In this document: positions 41,350 through 49,361 of the stretch, piece by piece
Layout: every line of letters starts with the position of its first letter
How positions within the stretch are numbered: the stretch's first letter is position 1
Origin: Salinigranum marinum
GTDB taxonomy: Archaea > Halobacteriota > Halobacteria > Halobacteriales > Haloferacaceae
Assembly: GCF_024228675.1 (NCBI RefSeq)
Contig: NZ_CP100464.1
Span: forward strand, 81,367-145,366
Reading direction: 5' to 3'
DNA: 64,000 bases
Position numbers and translations under genes: made by a program
The notes under the pieces: generated by a model
What the model was told of the DNA's origin: nothing
Database searches by the model: none
Seen by the model: the letters and a program-made list of their open reading frames with translations, nothing else

Positions 41350-42384
41350 ATGAGAGACTCGTGCCGACTGTTCTTAGCCGCCTGCAGCCGGGACAATAAG
41401 AAAATCCCGTATCAAAACTTCAAACGGTCAGTACTGCAGGGCGTCTCCCCAAAAGACCATCCCTTGGTAGAGGAACTCGGATACACGCGACCAGTATCTG
41501 TGTGGGGCATTGCGAAGAGTTTCGAGTCAAATCACTCGGCGTTAACCGAAGGTCAGGACTACGTTCTCTTCTACACGAAGAAGCGAATATACACCCACGC
41601 CGCTCGACTCCACAAGAAGGCTATAAGCGACGATCTGGCTCGTGACGTGTGGGAGCGAAAAGACGAACGGCAGCTTAATAGGGACCCTGAGGAAGAGCGG
41701 TCGCTTCTTATGTTCTTCACCGACGTCTTCCGTGTAGACATTCCAGCCCCTGACCTCCACAAACTCTTGAACTATGACATCGATTATCTGCTGGGCGGCA
41801 GCAAGATGCCACGGGAATCTCGGCTGGCGGGTCTCCGTTCGAAATTCGGATCGGTACCGGCATACGTCGAGAGTTTCCGGAACGGTCCTCGTCGCGAATC
41901 GCCAACCAGTGTTGAGGCTCGGGTCGTCGAACTGTTAGAGCAAACGATCTCAGATCCGGAACTATCTACTGACGAACCACAGCGTTCCAAGCGAGAGGAG
42001 ATCATCCGTTCCCAGGCGTTCCGAAAGGCAACACGCTCCGCGTACGACGAAGCCTGTGCAATGTGTGGTTCGTCACGGATGTCACCTCATGGAACTCCTG
42101 AGGTCGAAGCAGCCCACATTTACCCGAAAGGAACGGGAGGACCTGATATCGTCCAGAACGGGGTAGCACTGTGTAAGCTTCACCACTGGGCGTTCGACCG
42201 CGGCTGGATTGCGCTTTCGGACGATTATACTACCACGGTTCGTGATGCGCCTAACTTTTCAGGTTATCATGAGTTCAAGCAGATGGAAGGAACGCAGATT
42301 TCTCTCCCCGAACCGCACTTACAGCCCCATACTGCGTTCCTTAAAGCACATCGGCAGTTCCATGGTTTCGAAGACTCATCCTGA
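41350..42384 (+). CDS. HNH restriction endonuclease with N-terminal reader-like domain
   Basis: A 344-aa protein. Residues 45-130 resemble an EVE/PUA-type fold (P-V-S-V-W-G-I-A, then Y-V-L-F-Y-T-K-K-R-I-Y-T-H-A). The C-terminus is an HNH nuclease: C-A-M-C-G near 237-241, V-E-A-A-H-I-Y-P-K-G near 251-260, N-G-V-A-L-C-K-L-H-H-W-A-F-D near 269-282. A reader plus HNH architecture is common in type IV and methylation-sensitive restriction enzymes. Beside dpd genes it may cut DNA that lacks, or carries, the 7-deazaguanine mark; the sequence cannot tell which. Confidence 0.8.
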   Translation: MRDSCRLFLAACSRDNKKIPYQNFKRSVLQGVSPKDHPLVEELGYTRPVSVWGIAKSFESNHSALTEGQDYVLFYTKKRIYTHAARLHKKAISDDLARDVWERKDERQLNRDPEEERSLLMFFTDVFRVDIPAPDLHKLLNYDIDYLLGGSKMPRESRLAGLRSKFGSVPAYVESFRNGPRRESPTSVEARVVELLEQTISDPELSTDEPQRSKREEIIRSQAFRKATRSAYDEACAMCGSSRMSPHGTPEVEAAHIYPKGTGGPDIVQNGVALCKLHHWAFDRGWIALSDDYTTTVRDAPNFSGYHEFKQMEGTQISLPEPHLQPHTAFLKAHRQFHGFEDSS

Positions 42385-42508
42385 ATTTTAAATAACTTGT
42401 TGCTGGCCACTTGACGAGTTCACGTACTCGTTCGGACAGCGTAATCAGTTATCAGCACCCCTTAGGTTGAGTAACCTGAGACACAGCAACAGTCGAATCT
42501 CCAAAATA

Positions 42509-43165
42509 TCAACTGAGCCGTGACCGCTCCCATGTTTTTAAAAACAACCTCCCACTATCGGACACTGAAACTGCCTTCGACCGACCGTCCTTGGCAGTCG
42601 ATACGAACCCTTCGCTCTCGAGACTACTGACGTGCCGGGCTATCGTGCTCTTCGAACGATCCAGTTCGGTGGCTATCTGACTGATCGACAGCGGCAATCG
42701 GAACTCGTTCAGATCTGCAAGTAGACCTGCCTCAGCGTCCGAAACGCTTCCACGCAGGGTCAACTTGGGGATTTGACGAACACTGCTATCGATATCACCG
42801 ACTTGCAAAATTGTGTCGACGTAGTCGGCGCTGGCGAACGTCGCAACGGTCAACGGAAGGAGCAGCTCGCGAGCGCCGCCACCAAGAATGATAATCGTCT
42901 CCGCTTCCGCTACCTGTATGAGATCGATACAGTACAACGTTGTCTCGACGAAGTCCGAGTACGGCAGGGTTTCGGACACCAGTTCGAGGTCGGGAACGAC
43001 CTGCGTCAGGACATCCTTGACCTCTTCGTACGCGTCTTCTCCCCTCTCCGAACCGGTGGCAGGTTGAAGAAGAACGACCCGATCCTCCTCATCGAGGCCC
43101 TCGCTCAGAACTGGCCGCACGACGCGGCGACTGTCGAAGCCAAGGGGGGCTAGGTAGGTGCGCAT
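42509..43165 (-). CDS. Csa3-like CARF-HTH transcription regulator
   Basis: A 218-aa protein from ATG 43165 (MRTYLAPLGFDSRRVVRPVL), the usual Csa3 start; an upstream ATG at 43186 adds seven residues. Residues 1-130 are a CARF-type Rossmann domain ending in I-I-I-L-G-G-G-A-R-E-L near 87-97. Residues 150-218 are a winged helix (I-S-Q-I-A-T-E-L-D-R-S-K-S-T-I-A-R-H-V-S-S-L). Csa3 senses cyclic oligoadenylate and controls type I CRISPR genes, but no CRISPR or cas gene is visible. It is divergent from the large defence operon and probably controls that instead. Confidence 0.8.
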   Translation of the reverse strand: MRTYLAPLGFDSRRVVRPVLSEGLDEEDRVVLLQPATGSERGEDAYEEVKDVLTQVVPDLELVSETLPYSDFVETTLYCIDLIQVAEAETIIILGGGARELLLPLTVATFASADYVDTILQVGDIDSSVRQIPKLTLRGSVSDAEAGLLADLNEFRLPLSISQIATELDRSKSTIARHVSSLESEGFVSTAKDGRSKAVSVSDSGRLFLKTWERSRLS

Positions 43166-43197
43166 GTCTGGGAGAACGCGTCTCATTGACCCTTATT

Positions 43198-43315
43198 GTT
43201 CCGAATTAGTGCAACAGTCAGCACGATATTCGCACGGACCGGTGCCACTTCCCAGTGAAAAGGGCCCACTGGGCCCCTGATTCGTTATCCCATCGTTCCG
43301 AATCACTGCAACTGT
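43198..43315. promoter_or_regulatory. Direct repeats and palindrome upstream of the Csa3-like gene
   Basis: GTTCCGAATTAGTGCAACAGT (43198-43218) and GTTCCGAATCACTGCAACTGT (43295-43315) differ at three or four positions and lie 97 bp apart. Between them is GGGCCCACTGGGCCC (43262-43276), an odd-centred perfect palindrome. They are in the divergent region of the Csa3-like gene and the large operon and are good candidate binding sites of the regulator. Confidence 0.5.
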
Positions 43316-43433
43316 TTCTGACTTGTCTCACCCTCGATAGTTATATTACTGTATATCGTGAATATGCGAGTAGTTCGCATCCTACTCTCGGGCGAGGCCA
43401 TCACCCGGGCGGAGAGAGACTTCTATGTGAAAA

Positions 43434-43542
43434 TATATAAACTATCCGATACTTTTATGTCAATCGCGATCAAAACAACACTTGGTCGCATCCCGTTCGA
43501 GGAGGCCTGACACGGCTGAATCGGCCGTAGCGACGGCTACGG
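43434..43542 (+). promoter_or_regulatory. Promoter and leader of the large defence operon
   Basis: TATATAA at 43434-43440 predicts a transcription start close to 43457-43465. ATG 43457 then opens a leaderless 17-codon ORF (MSIAIKTTLGRIPFEEA) ending at 43510. A hairpin with exact 7-bp arms CCGTAGC/GCTACGG around GACG (43525-43542) follows. The first large gene starts only at 43613, so the mRNA has a roughly 150-nt structured leader, unusual for haloarchaea. Attenuation or translational control is possible. Confidence 0.4.
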
Positions 43543-43612
43543 TCATCGGATGCGTACAGACGGCGTCCAATCCCACACCGACGCCGAATCAACTCCCAAG
43601 TGACCCCAGACG

Positions 43613-44479
43613 ATGACAGACCCACCCGATACGAGTACGCCCGCGATAGCGGAGTTCGTTGGCACACGAGATACGTTTCTCGTGATCCGCGACCCGCAAC
43701 TCGCCAAGACCGGTTCGCAGGCACGCGCCCAACTCAGGTCGTTGCCGTTGCTTGCCCAGTTCGACCTCACTACCGTCGCCCATCCCGGGATCTACGACAA
43801 CGGATTGCGACTGGTCGAGTACGAACTGGTCGCAAACGAATCACTACGAGAGGACGGTGTCGGCGACGTTGTATTTCCGCTCGTCCACTACGTCAGTCAA
43901 GAGATGCTGACTGGTGTGTTACAGGACGAGACGCGCACCCTTGATGATCAAGACGTCGTCCGCCAACTACTACGGGCCCGTCCAGATGACGTCCCATACG
44001 TTCTCGTCACAGACACGAAGTCGCCGATGATGCCTCGGCTTACGAAGAAACCGGGGAAGTCGTTCGTCGACGAGTTCGAGTGTACCGTCACGGATCACAA
44101 GGCGCTGTTGAAGCGTTACCTACAGCACAACGTCGATTCGGATCTCCCGCTATCGACCACGCAGAACCTGTACTTTCACCAGCTCTCTGCTCATCATAAG
44201 GCGGCGGGCTTGGATGCAGGATCGATCCCGGACCTGTTCGACTATACACAGGTCCCTGCGGACAGTCCCGCGTGGGACCCCCTGTACTACTTGATCCGCG
44301 AGGACGTCGAGAACGTCCTCGACGCGTACTCCGAGCGCATCAGAGAAGCGCTCAGGTCGTGGACTGAGCGGGGCCCGACCCAGGAGGTTGCCAACCGCAT
44401 GCTCGACATGTTAGAGCGGGTGGAGTACGAAGAAACACGATTAGACACCTACCGTTACCGCCACCAGGAGGGAACATGA
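43613..44479 (+). CDS. First gene of the defence operon, unknown
   Basis: A 288-aa acidic protein with no membrane segment or obvious catalytic motif. The first 110 residues look alpha/beta (F-L-V-I-R-D, V-V-F-P-L-V-H-Y-V-S), the rest helical, ending in a short helix with R-x-R-x(2)-E. I do not recognise a family. It has an ATGA overlap with the next gene. By position it could correspond to a small dpd or BREX-like accessory subunit. Coding status is clear from the operon context. Confidence 0.6.
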   Translation: MTDPPDTSTPAIAEFVGTRDTFLVIRDPQLAKTGSQARAQLRSLPLLAQFDLTTVAHPGIYDNGLRLVEYELVANESLREDGVGDVVFPLVHYVSQEMLTGVLQDETRTLDDQDVVRQLLRARPDDVPYVLVTDTKSPMMPRLTKKPGKSFVDEFECTVTDHKALLKRYLQHNVDSDLPLSTTQNLYFHQLSAHHKAAGLDAGSIPDLFDYTQVPADSPAWDPLYYLIREDVENVLDAYSERIREALRSWTERGPTQEVANRMLDMLERVEYEETRLDTYRYRHQEGT

Positions 44480-45414
44480 GCACGACATACACACCGGCAA
44501 GCACCAAGCCGGACAAGTGGCTCACCGGGTACATCTCGGTGCGAGCACCGGAACTCAAACACATCTACGGCTCTCTTCAGGGACCAACCAGCGTCTCCGA
44601 GGTTACGAGCAAGTTCGGCCGTCCGACGACAGAGGAGGTGAAAACAGACCACGTTGAGAACACGCTGCGCTTTCTCAACGCCGTCGACCTCGTTGAGAGT
44701 CCCAACGGCGATATCAAGGACACCGTTGAGCGCATCAACGAGGATTCCTTCGAGGAACTTCCGTTTGAACCCCGCCTGCTTTACCACTGCAACCAGCAGG
44801 AGGGCCGTCAACGCCACTTCGTCGACGTACATCAGGCCCTGATGAGTGAAGAAGATAGGACCGTCAGTGCTGATCGCGACGATATACGCACGGTTTTGAA
44901 ACGGGAGACGAGTTACCACTCCGATTACGATCTCGGGTGGACTGACGAGAAGATCAATATGTGGGTCATCCTGTGCGAGCAGATTGGCCTCGTCTCCGAG
45001 ACCGACGATGGCATCGTCATGAGTCCGTGCCGTGCGCTCATGCAGGATGCGCTCACGCTCGCGCCAAAGAGTTCGGGCGAGGATTCGGATTACAATCATG
45101 CGCCGGTCGAGGACGTTGAGTTCCGCCATGCGCTCGACTGGATTCAGGAGAACCTGTTCACCGTCTATCTGGATCGGTCTGGGTCGCGACGGCTTCATCC
45201 GGCAATCGCCGACGTCCTTCGGAACATGGAGGCCGATGGTGTTCTGTCTCTGTCGGCCCCCGGTGATGCGAAGAACGAGGTGAAGTTGCCACCGTCGGAC
45301 CTCAACGAAGACGGTCGCGGGAACAGGACGAGCGTTACACACGTCTCCATCAATTCCCGTCCGGACGAAACGGCGTACCAGTACCCCCTCGACCAACTCC
45401 GCACCCACCAATGA
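44476..45414 (+). CDS. Helix-turn-helix-like accessory protein (DpdG-like position)
   Basis: A 312-aa acidic, mostly helical protein. Segments near 25-75 (L-K-H-I-Y-G-S-L, V-S-E-V-T-S-K-F, L-R-F-L-N-A-V-D-L-V-E) and 130-185 look like winged-helix domains. No catalytic residues found. ATGA overlaps on both sides couple it to its neighbours. In bacterial dpd clusters a protein of this size, DpdG, precedes the ATPase DpdH, as here; that match is by gene order and size, not by sequence comparison. Confidence 0.55.
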   Translation: MSTTYTPASTKPDKWLTGYISVRAPELKHIYGSLQGPTSVSEVTSKFGRPTTEEVKTDHVENTLRFLNAVDLVESPNGDIKDTVERINEDSFEELPFEPRLLYHCNQQEGRQRHFVDVHQALMSEEDRTVSADRDDIRTVLKRETSYHSDYDLGWTDEKINMWVILCEQIGLVSETDDGIVMSPCRALMQDALTLAPKSSGEDSDYNHAPVEDVEFRHALDWIQENLFTVYLDRSGSRRLHPAIADVLRNMEADGVLSLSAPGDAKNEVKLPPSDLNEDGRGNRTSVTHVSINSRPDETAYQYPLDQLRTHQ

Positions 45415-48400
45415 GTCAACAAGCACCAGAAGCTCCGAGTTCGGGAGACCTGCCCCGGTACTGGGACGACGATCAAGTCGACCACTTCATCACCTCGGAA
45501 GCGCACACGAAGAAGAAGACGGCCGAGCAGTTCAGAGAGACCCACGTTGATATCGACCGGATCTACGCCGATACGCTGACCCCGCTCGGTGTCTCGGGTG
45601 GATTCGTCACCCAGAAACAGGTTCTTGACGCCATCACGGCGTCCAACCTGACTGACTCCAACCGTATCTTCATCCTTCGGGGTGAACCCGGGTCCGGAAA
45701 GAGCCAGCTCTGCGAGTGGACGAAGTACCAGATCAATGGGTACGGCGAAGACGACGATGGAATCGAGGATTACGTGGCGTTACACATCTCTCGGAGCCAA
45801 ACGCGGATGGATCAGATCGTCGACATTCTGACCGAGCCACTGGATGTCGATGCCGACGTTGGGAACATCGACGACTTGGATCCAGACGACGCCGCGAGTG
45901 CCATCGTCGAATACCTCCGTGGCATTTGGACGACAAAACACTTCACCGACGACGAGCGCAGAGAACTGACGGAACCGCGGGGTGACAAGAGTGACCTGCG
46001 GAACATCTTCGCAAAGAACATTCGGGAGTACCAGGAGGCGCTCGACTCCCGTGATGAGAACCCCGACTTCAACCTCCTGACGCGCAAGGACTTCCGTGAC
46101 CTGCGGCTCCAGTTGAGTTTCAGTAGCCGGCTCACCGACGAGAAGGACGTCCTCTATCCAGTCCTCCGGAACGAAGCCCACGAGTATCTCGCCCGCAACC
46201 TCGTCGGGGATTTCAAAGAGCAACTTCAGGAGTACTCGGAACGCTACCAGGAGAAGGGACTTCGTCCAGTCCTCATCTGCGAGGACCTCACGACGTTCAG
46301 CGTTCTGAAGGAACAACTCTTAGACCACATCTTCGAACTCGGTAGCAGTTGCTACGACATCGTCCTTGGGTGGACGATCGGCTGGGAGCAGGACAACATC
46401 GAAGACGCACTCGCACGGAGTGACGCGGCGACGTATATGAAAGGTCGTTCTGAGGGTTACCTCACGATGACCGACGAGGACGGAGAGGCGTACTTCCTCG
46501 ATGATGACGTCTCCGTCGCTCTGGCTCGGTCGTACTTAAACGCGATCAAGCGGAACTCCACTACTGGCGGTGCTCCCGGGCAGATAGAAGACGCCTTTGA
46601 CGGGCTGTACCCATTCAACGAGCGCTTCGTCCACGTCGCCTACCGACAACTGAATGACGCGGGGAGCAACCGGAAGACACCTCGATTGCTTCTCCTCCGA
46701 GTTGTGAAACACTGTCTCAAGTCGACGCGGCCTCCCTACGAGGCGATGAAGGCGAACGCGTTCGTCGACACTCCGACCTTCGACATCGACATGAAGTATG
46801 ATCAGATCTACCAGGACGTCACTCGCTGGTATGGCGTCCCCGTCGAAGGTGGGATCGGAGTCAAACGGGGAATCCTTGAGACGTTCGGGATCAATCTCCC
46901 CGATACCGATGACGCATCCATCGAAGGCGATTACGTGGTGTTCGACAAGGGCAAGGGAAGCATCGTTCTGGACAAGATTAAGAACCCCCCGACCCCCGAC
47001 CGCGACGTCGACACGGATGGGGACGATGAGAGTGAGCAAGAGGAGACCGAGAGGGAGGAAGGCGAGACCGATGAGGATGATGACCACGTTCAGGTCATCG
47101 AACGTCCCGACCTCTCGGAGGAAGAGCGCGAAAAACAACGTAAGTTCCAGGAGTTTCAGGACTGGGTAACCAGCGGCGAGGAGTACCCCAGTTCAGATAC
47201 GCTCCACAAGGGCGCAGTCACCGTCCTCGAACGTTGGCACGAACCAACCAGACTCAGTAACCACGAAGCCCCGACCGATTCGTCACCAGACAGAGCCGCG
47301 GGCGCGATCTACTACGCAAAGGGTGATACCATCCCAGTGTCCATCCAAGGAGATCAGCAACGCCAGTCCAACATAGACATCGAACTCGAGTGGGGGCCGG
47401 ACCACGCCGATCTATACACGCCGATGTTGGAGTACGGCCTGTTCGACGTGTTCGATCCCCGAACGACGAACTTCGATCAACTCCGGGCGTGGGCGGACAC
47501 CAGCGTGGCACAGTTCAAACACGAGATGCGTGAGGAACTCGAAGCGTGTCTTCCCGAGGAACTCACGATCGAGAAAACACTGGTGCTGGCCCAGTTTTTC
47601 CTCGTGAACGCTGCACGTGGGTACGAAGTCGAAGACGGTCAACTCCCTACCGAGGTCGTCTTCGAGGAGTTCAACAGTGATCAGCCCTACGGCAACCCCT
47701 TAGTCGACGACTTCGATGGAAGTAGTTCCTTCAGGAGCGCTCGCAAGAAATTGGCCATGTCGTCCAGTGACATCAGCGATCTCGTCGAGGGGTTCTTCCT
47801 CCTCAGATCGGGAGTCGTCGACTACGAGCGACTATCTGAAGCCCGCCAGGCGGTGGCGGAAGACGTTGAAACTCACGTTGACGCGGCGATGATGATCGAT
47901 ACCGGTGACCTCGCCAAGGCGTACAAAATCGGGACGACCCGGAAGAAGGCCAGCACTACAGTCGTCGCTCTGTTCGACCGTATTTCGGATTATGCGACTG
48001 AACTCCAACGACTCACCGTCGACGAGGACGCCGACCACATCAAAGACACACTGGAACCCGTCGAACGGTGGTACGATGACAGTCACTCTGCTGCGGACCT
48101 CGTCGACTGGTTCGAGACGTTAGAGACTTGTCGCGGGGTGATGGATGTGAGTGACAAGAACAAGTACGAACGGGCGCGCGAGTTACTCGGAATCGACGGA
48201 GACGAAACTCGGTCGCCAGAGAACCTTGGACTCGCATCGTTTCGCGACGATCTCGAGAAGTTCCAGAGTATGGACGACGCGACCGGCGTGACGCTGATCG
48301 CTCGACTCCACGACTTCGCCCGTAGCCGCCACGAGCAGGCAGCTTGGGACATCTACGAGGCGTTAGACGATCTCATCAAAGACCTCCAGACTGAGGAACA

Positions 48401-48503
48401 CGCCACTGGGGCCGATCTCGAACACCGAATCAAGCAGCTGGACGAATACAGCGACTACGAGCAGAAACGCCAGACGATACGCTCCCTGACGGAGGAGCTG
48501 TAA
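45411..48503 (+). CDS. Large P-loop ATPase (DpdH-like)
   Basis: A 1030-aa protein. Walker A G-E-P-G-S-G-K-S-Q is near 91-99, in an ATPase domain that extends to about 400 (I-C-E-D-L-T-T-F near 285-292 may be Walker B). Residues 515-590 are a strongly acidic, low-complexity linker. The C-terminal third is helical with coiled-coil tendency. Size, order and neighbours fit the DpdH type of chromosome-segregation-like ATPases; BREX-type ATPases are an alternative. It probably works with the coiled-coil protein that follows at 1 bp distance and with the giant helicases. Confidence 0.65.
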   Translation: MSQQAPEAPSSGDLPRYWDDDQVDHFITSEAHTKKKTAEQFRETHVDIDRIYADTLTPLGVSGGFVTQKQVLDAITASNLTDSNRIFILRGEPGSGKSQLCEWTKYQINGYGEDDDGIEDYVALHISRSQTRMDQIVDILTEPLDVDADVGNIDDLDPDDAASAIVEYLRGIWTTKHFTDDERRELTEPRGDKSDLRNIFAKNIREYQEALDSRDENPDFNLLTRKDFRDLRLQLSFSSRLTDEKDVLYPVLRNEAHEYLARNLVGDFKEQLQEYSERYQEKGLRPVLICEDLTTFSVLKEQLLDHIFELGSSCYDIVLGWTIGWEQDNIEDALARSDAATYMKGRSEGYLTMTDEDGEAYFLDDDVSVALARSYLNAIKRNSTTGGAPGQIEDAFDGLYPFNERFVHVAYRQLNDAGSNRKTPRLLLLRVVKHCLKSTRPPYEAMKANAFVDTPTFDIDMKYDQIYQDVTRWYGVPVEGGIGVKRGILETFGINLPDTDDASIEGDYVVFDKGKGSIVLDKIKNPPTPDRDVDTDGDDESEQEETEREEGETDEDDDHVQVIERPDLSEEEREKQRKFQEFQDWVTSGEEYPSSDTLHKGAVTVLERWHEPTRLSNHEAPTDSSPDRAAGAIYYAKGDTIPVSIQGDQQRQSNIDIELEWGPDHADLYTPMLEYGLFDVFDPRTTNFDQLRAWADTSVAQFKHEMREELEACLPEELTIEKTLVLAQFFLVNAARGYEVEDGQLPTEVVFEEFNSDQPYGNPLVDDFDGSSSFRSARKKLAMSSSDISDLVEGFFLLRSGVVDYERLSEARQAVAEDVETHVDAAMMIDTGDLAKAYKIGTTRKKASTTVVALFDRISDYATELQRLTVDEDADHIKDTLEPVERWYDDSHSAADLVDWFETLETCRGVMDVSDKNKYERARELLGIDGDETRSPENLGLASFRDDLEKFQSMDDATGVTLIARLHDFARSRHEQAAWDIYEALDDLIKDLQTEEHATGADLEHRIKQLDEYSDYEQKRQTIRSLTEEL

Positions 48504-48504
48504 C

Positions 48505-49359
48505 ATGACTAGTTCACAATCACTACCGACAGCTGTCGAAGCGCTCGAAGGGAAGGCGAGAGAACACAAGCAAGCACAGAACACACAGTACCACGTCTCG
48601 GTAGCCCGTCACAACATTAGCGAGTTGAACGACGCACTCGACGAACTCGTTGATTCCCTCCGCGAACTTCGATACTACAAAACGGTTCTAGAGGAGGCCT
48701 TCGGGGGGACAGCTCCGACAATGACCGTCGATGCGATTCAGTTAGCCCAGAAGGCCACTGGTGTCACTCAGGACGAGCTCCTCGCGAACGTTCAGGGTGA
48801 GGACATGGGACAAGACGAACTGGATCTCGACGCATCCGACTCTACTGGTAGCGGACGAGTGCAGGTCCAGTTGACCAGCGAAGTCGAGACCCATATAAAA
48901 CAGGTCAAGGCAGCAAAGCGCCAGGTGGAGGGAGCACGCGACAGGATCGAAACCCGAATTCAAAACGGCGGCGATGGCTGGCGAGGTACTGACGAGTGGC
49001 AGGAGAAGATCCGTGCCGCCGAGGAGCTTCAATCAATTCTCGGAAGTCAGAGCACCGACTTCAATAGAGCACTCAATCACCTCCGGCAGCTGCTCAACCA
49101 AGAGTTAGGCTACACTGGCGAGAAGGCGACGAAGTTCGTCAGAGAGTGGAAGCATGCCACGAGCGAGTGGGAGAAGCATCAGTCGCTCCAGAGCTTCGAC
49201 TCCTTCCAAGACGAACACGATCTCTCGGACTCCACGGTCGACGAAATCAGGAAGCTCAGCAAGTCTGAACAGGTCACATTGGCGGACGTGTCTCTCGACT
49301 CTCTCGAGGAGATGAAGAGCGTGGAGGAACTCGAGTCCTCGGTCAACCTCAGCCTGTAA
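48505..49359 (+). CDS. Coiled-coil protein of the defence operon (DpdI-like position)
   Basis: A 284-aa protein that is almost wholly helical and charged. Long coiled-coil segments are likely near 5-65 and 120-260; no Cys, no catalytic motif. GGAGG at 48491-48495 is its ribosome-binding site. Its place between the P-loop ATPase and a helicase matches dpdI in bacterial clusters, but coiled-coil proteins are too unspecific for a firm call. It probably bridges the ATPase and the helicase. Confidence 0.5.
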   Translation: MTSSQSLPTAVEALEGKAREHKQAQNTQYHVSVARHNISELNDALDELVDSLRELRYYKTVLEEAFGGTAPTMTVDAIQLAQKATGVTQDELLANVQGEDMGQDELDLDASDSTGSGRVQVQLTSEVETHIKQVKAAKRQVEGARDRIETRIQNGGDGWRGTDEWQEKIRAAEELQSILGSQSTDFNRALNHLRQLLNQELGYTGEKATKFVREWKHATSEWEKHQSLQSFDSFQDEHDLSDSTVDEIRKLSKSEQVTLADVSLDSLEEMKSVEELESSVNLSL

Positions 49360-49361
49360 CC

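Noticed and set aside
43198..43315. Possible CRISPR remnant from the two similar 21-bp repeats near the Csa3-like gene
   Set aside because: Only two copies, imperfect, 97 bp apart, and no cas gene in the window; operator sites are a better explanation.
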